From contig JAFREQ010000011.1 in NCBI GenBank assembly GCA_025331565.1, forward strand, positions 15,582,001-15,646,000: a stretch of DNA of 64,000 nt. Direction: 5' to 3'. The stretch's first letter is position 1. Each line of letters begins with the position of its first letter. A model generated the notes under the pieces. The model did not search any database. It saw only the letters and a list, made by a program, of their open reading frames with translations, and was not told where the DNA came from. Below are positions 60,926 through 64,000 of this stretch, in pieces. The position numbers and the translations under genes were made by a program. Origin of the DNA: Holacanthus passer (taxonomy: Eukaryota; Chordata; Actinopteri; Pomacanthidae).

Positions 60926-61223
60926 CATTCATGTAATAATCTGCTGCACATGATCAGGCTGACTGAATTGGCACAAAGCTTGTGAGCTAGTTCAGGAAAA
61001 CAAGTGGAGTCTACTGCTACTCTCACATGACACACTACTTGCGGTATTGTATTTCCGATGCATCCTGCATTAGAGCAAGTATTTAAGCCATCATTAATTT
61101 GATCAGTCTTTTGATTTGCCATACCTCATCTGAGAAATCAACTGTTGCAGTCACCTGATGCTGCTGCTACTTCTTACAGCATTTCATCAGCCCTGCTAAC
61201 ACCCCAGCATCCATCAGGGACTG

Positions 61224-61608
61224 CCCATTGTTCCAACAGCCCATTATTCCAAAACCTTGATAGTCCAAAAAATGTCCCTGTGGACTGAATGCCTATTTGT
61301 CCAACAGCCCGTTATCCCAAGAACAAATTCCCAGTGCTCCAAATACACACTCTGCCTTGATTTTTTTAATTCCACAAAGACCCACCATACTCTACATCTG
61401 ATAGTGGTTAGTGTTTGTTACTTCATTGGGGCTAGGGTTTGACGGTTAGGGTTGGAAAAAAAAATGTCAGGTCAGGGATTGTTTGTATTTTTGGAGCAAT
61501 GTGCGTTTGTTTTTGGGATAACAGCTTGTTGGACAAATGGGATTTGGGTCCATTGGGACATTTTTGTGGACTATTGGAGTTTTGGAAAAATGGACCATCA
61601 AAACAATG
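61224..61608. mobile_element. fold-back (inverted-repeat) element
   Basis: Arms of about 105 nt (61224-61327 and 61503-61608) are inverted copies: TTTGTCCAACAGCCCGTTAT on the left, ATAACAGCTTGTTGGACAAA on the right. The loop of about 175 nt contains GGGCTAGGGTTTG and GGTTAGGGTTGG. No transposase. Confidence 0.65.
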
Positions 61609-62249
61609 GCATGGCCTGATCTGTATCATGATCTGGTCTGTATGATCTGAGTATGAAGGCGGAATGGAATCAGATGAAGTAGGTCACCACGTTTGACCAC
61701 ATCTAAAGGCAAAAGCACCCATACCTGTTCTGAATGGTCACCATTGAAGGTGGGTTAAAAAAAAGCCTGCTGCCATAGAGAGGGAAGGGGCAGCGACTGG
61801 GCAGCTTGTTGAACAGTCTTTTCCCCTCCAGTTACTCCAATGAAATGCAAAGCTTGTCCTATTTTATTTTGACCTCCTCCTGGCTTCTTCCCACTGCCTC
61901 CTCCAAGACGTCTGTGTCTTTTGCATGTCTTTGTAGTCTGCCGTAATAAATCGTAAAAATGGGGATAACACTTTTGGACAGCCTCTTCTCGAAGGCATTT
62001 GTCCAAAAAGTGATGGAAGTGGTTGTGTTGAAGAATAGCTTGACAGAGAAGTTCAAATACTGCCTGCTTTCACACGCATGCACACCCGGAGAGTCGCTGC
62101 ATAAAGTTGACTTGATTGTTGGATTGTCTGTTTTGGAAACTTTGAGAAATTGTCAGACACAGCCTGCCGCAGTTGGAGAAGGTGCGTTTCAAATGTTGTT
62201 AGACGATCTGACAAGCACCTAGTTTAAAACAGTCTGAAGCCTCCGGTGG
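61609..62249. other. unassigned stretch with overlapping frames
   Basis: An 87-codon ATG frame (61959-62222, plus) and two minus frames overlap. None matches a family I know. Confidence 0.35.
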
Positions 62250-62356
62250 AAATGTCATTATTGTCACTCCCCAATCTCTGTTGTGTTGAGCTTGTTATAC
62301 CCCTTTGGTAAGTGATGAGGTTAGAGTCACGACATCAAAACCAACTCTGTATATAT
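62250..62356 (+). repeat. unknown dispersed repeat, copy 2 of 3
   Basis: GTCACTCCCCAATCTCTGTT and GTGTTGAGCTTGTT, then GTGATGAGGTTAGAGTCACG. Closest to copy 1 in the first 45 bases. Confidence 0.6.
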
Positions 62357-62850
62357 AATGCACTCACATCATCAGACTTACAAGATGTCCTACTGGATGT
62401 GCAAGAGGACCAATCCATATAAACAGTGAGGTAAAGTGAGTCTGTGAAGAAACATATATATATATATCCACAGAAAAAAGGAAAACCAATAGATATCAAT
62501 ATCACTTAATTGTCTCTTGTGTTGCCTGTGTGGTCTACAGCCACCCTCCAACTGACTCACTCGCGATCCTTGGTGGCCAGAGGCTTATAAGTGTTGGGCC
62601 CCTCCCTCTGGACCAACCAACAGCTAATTACATCAATTACTTTTCAGTTTAGATAATTAGACCACTTTTCTGACATTCTTACATCAAACTAATATTATCT
62701 ATTATAGGATGCACCATCATAAACATCAAATGTCAAATACACTTAATAAACCCCACAATTTCAGTGATAAAACAACATACCCTCCCCCCGACCTAGTTAA
62801 ACATGGTATCTTCTACCATGAGCACACCTGAGTCTAATCTCCTCAGCCAG

Positions 62851-62858
62851 TATAAAAG
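62851..62858 (+). promoter_or_regulatory. possible TATA box
   Basis: TATAAAAG in CAGTATAAAAGCCAGC, followed within 45 nt by an ATG frame of only about 23 codons. No gene can be attached, so this may be chance or a transposon promoter. Confidence 0.2.
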
Positions 62859-63129
62859 CCAGCACTCCACAGCAGTTCTGTTTCAGACCCTGATGCATGT
62901 GCTGTCCTCAACCACTGACGCCGTCTTCGTCACATGGATGTACAAAGACTGCACATGCAGTTAGACAAAATACAACTGTGAAGGAACTACAGTATTGCAC
63001 AAAAGAAATATGCAACACAGATATTCAGAAAAAAACTGGACAGGAGGGGCCTTGGTGTGTGTGGTTCATTGAAGTGCTAAAATGATCTTCATTTGTTTGA
63101 AGCATATTGAGGACTGTGGTTTCGTCCTT

Positions 63130-63225
63130 GGTGGAGATGCTATTGTCGCCACTTCCCTTTCTCTGTTGTGTTGAGCTGTTGAACTATCTTTTTTGGGGGG
63201 GTGATGAGGTCAGAGTTGTGTTATT
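63130..63225 (+). repeat. unknown dispersed repeat, copy 3 of 3
   Basis: GCCACTTCCCTTTCTCTGTT and GTGTTGAGCTGTTGAACT, then GTGATGAGGTCAGAG. Most diverged of the three. Confidence 0.55.
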
Positions 63226-64000
63226 GCAATTGCAGCTGGGAAAAGAAAAAAAAACAGTGTGACAAAGTAAAGCTGTAAACACAAACTGTCTGTTCAAGAT
63301 TGCAGAATTACTGGAGGAGATGTGACCTTGGTGTGCACAGATAAGACAAGAACAACAATTTAAATGTTTCATTAGTGTTTCATGTGTTAACAAATGTTAA
63401 ATAAAAGAGCCTAAAGAGATGCATGCTGAGACAAACAAAGCATATTTTGAGATTTCTGCGCTTCCCTCTGATGAATGCCCAAGCATGTAATCATGTTCTT
63501 AAAGACATGTTATCTCATGTTCAATGCCAGGATTTTTATTTTATTGTTCCCTTTCTATAAAGTCTTTGAATTAAAGATGCACTTTTTTCTCACCGTGCAT
63601 GATTTTGTGGCTTTTTGGATTAACACAAATGTAGGCTAACTACTGCATAACAGCATGGAGATGGATGGTGCATTGTGGCTGGGAGGGACTGGCTGTCAGC
63701 CAGGACGGCTATAGTGTCTGTGCTGGCACATCTCTCAGTGCAGGTGTCACAAGGATATTGCTCTGGCAAGGACCGTTTTGTCAGAAACTATCAGCTAAGT
63801 TTACAGAGAACATCTCTCGCGGTGATGGAGCTGATCACATATTCATTTTCACTTATGCAATAAATCGAGCATTAGCATAACAGCGAGCAGGTCGGTGTCA
63901 TGGAGTCTCATTCAACAATGCAGACAGCATGTTTGAAGAGCATTTCCATACCTTTTAAGTCAGCGCTTGTAGCTATTCAGAGTCACATCCATTTAACAAA
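63226..64000. other. non-coding stretch to the window edge
   Basis: Nothing recognised. The 71-codon plus frame at 63665-63880 has no motif. Confidence 0.45.

Noticed and set aside
24362..64000. Search for slc6a1/slc6a11 exons expected from human gene order
   Set aside because: None of the open frames shows the conserved transporter motifs.

Overview
This is vertebrate nuclear DNA, almost certainly from a teleost fish, probably a percomorph. The evidence is AT-rich intergenic DNA, very many (CA)n and (GA)n microsatellites, several interspersed-repeat families I recognise as common in teleosts, and two split or single-exon vertebrate genes. There are no bacterial-style operons. The only confidently supported genes are atg7, hrh1 and a small tRNA-Gly cluster.

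Left part (1-13.8 kb, minus strand): atg7, the E1-like enzyme of autophagy. I traced thirteen coding exons (coding exons 2-14) with consistent splice phases from the start codon at 12577 to 256. They give 572 codons in one open frame. A non-coding first exon ends at a good donor at 13731, and a TFEB/MITF-type M-box lies beside it. The exons with the catalytic cysteine and the C-terminus lie beyond the left edge of the window.

Middle part (13.8-24.4 kb): about 5 kb of intergenic DNA with an internally deleted Tc1-like transposon, then hrh1 (histamine H1 receptor) as a single coding exon at 18742-20391, minus strand. The order and orientation hrh1 -> atg7 match the human 3p25 arrangement as I recall it. 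Upstream of hrh1 lie a nested repeat (a hAT-like MITE inside another element), a candidate 5' untranslated exon, a (TG)n run and a 570-bp pyrimidine-rich tract.

Right part (24.4-64 kb): a gene-poor stretch in which I recognise no protein gene. Its one RNA feature is a cluster at 40.4-43.5 kb of four intact tRNA-Gly(GCC) genes and one 48-nt copy lacking the anticodon arm. The copies lie in direct and inverted duplicated blocks mixed with transposon fragments. Further right are more interspersed repeats, a fold-back element at 61.2-61.6 kb, and three diverged copies of a short unknown sequence between 60.8 and 63.2 kb. The low gene density beside a receptor gene would suit regulatory DNA, but sequence alone cannot show this.
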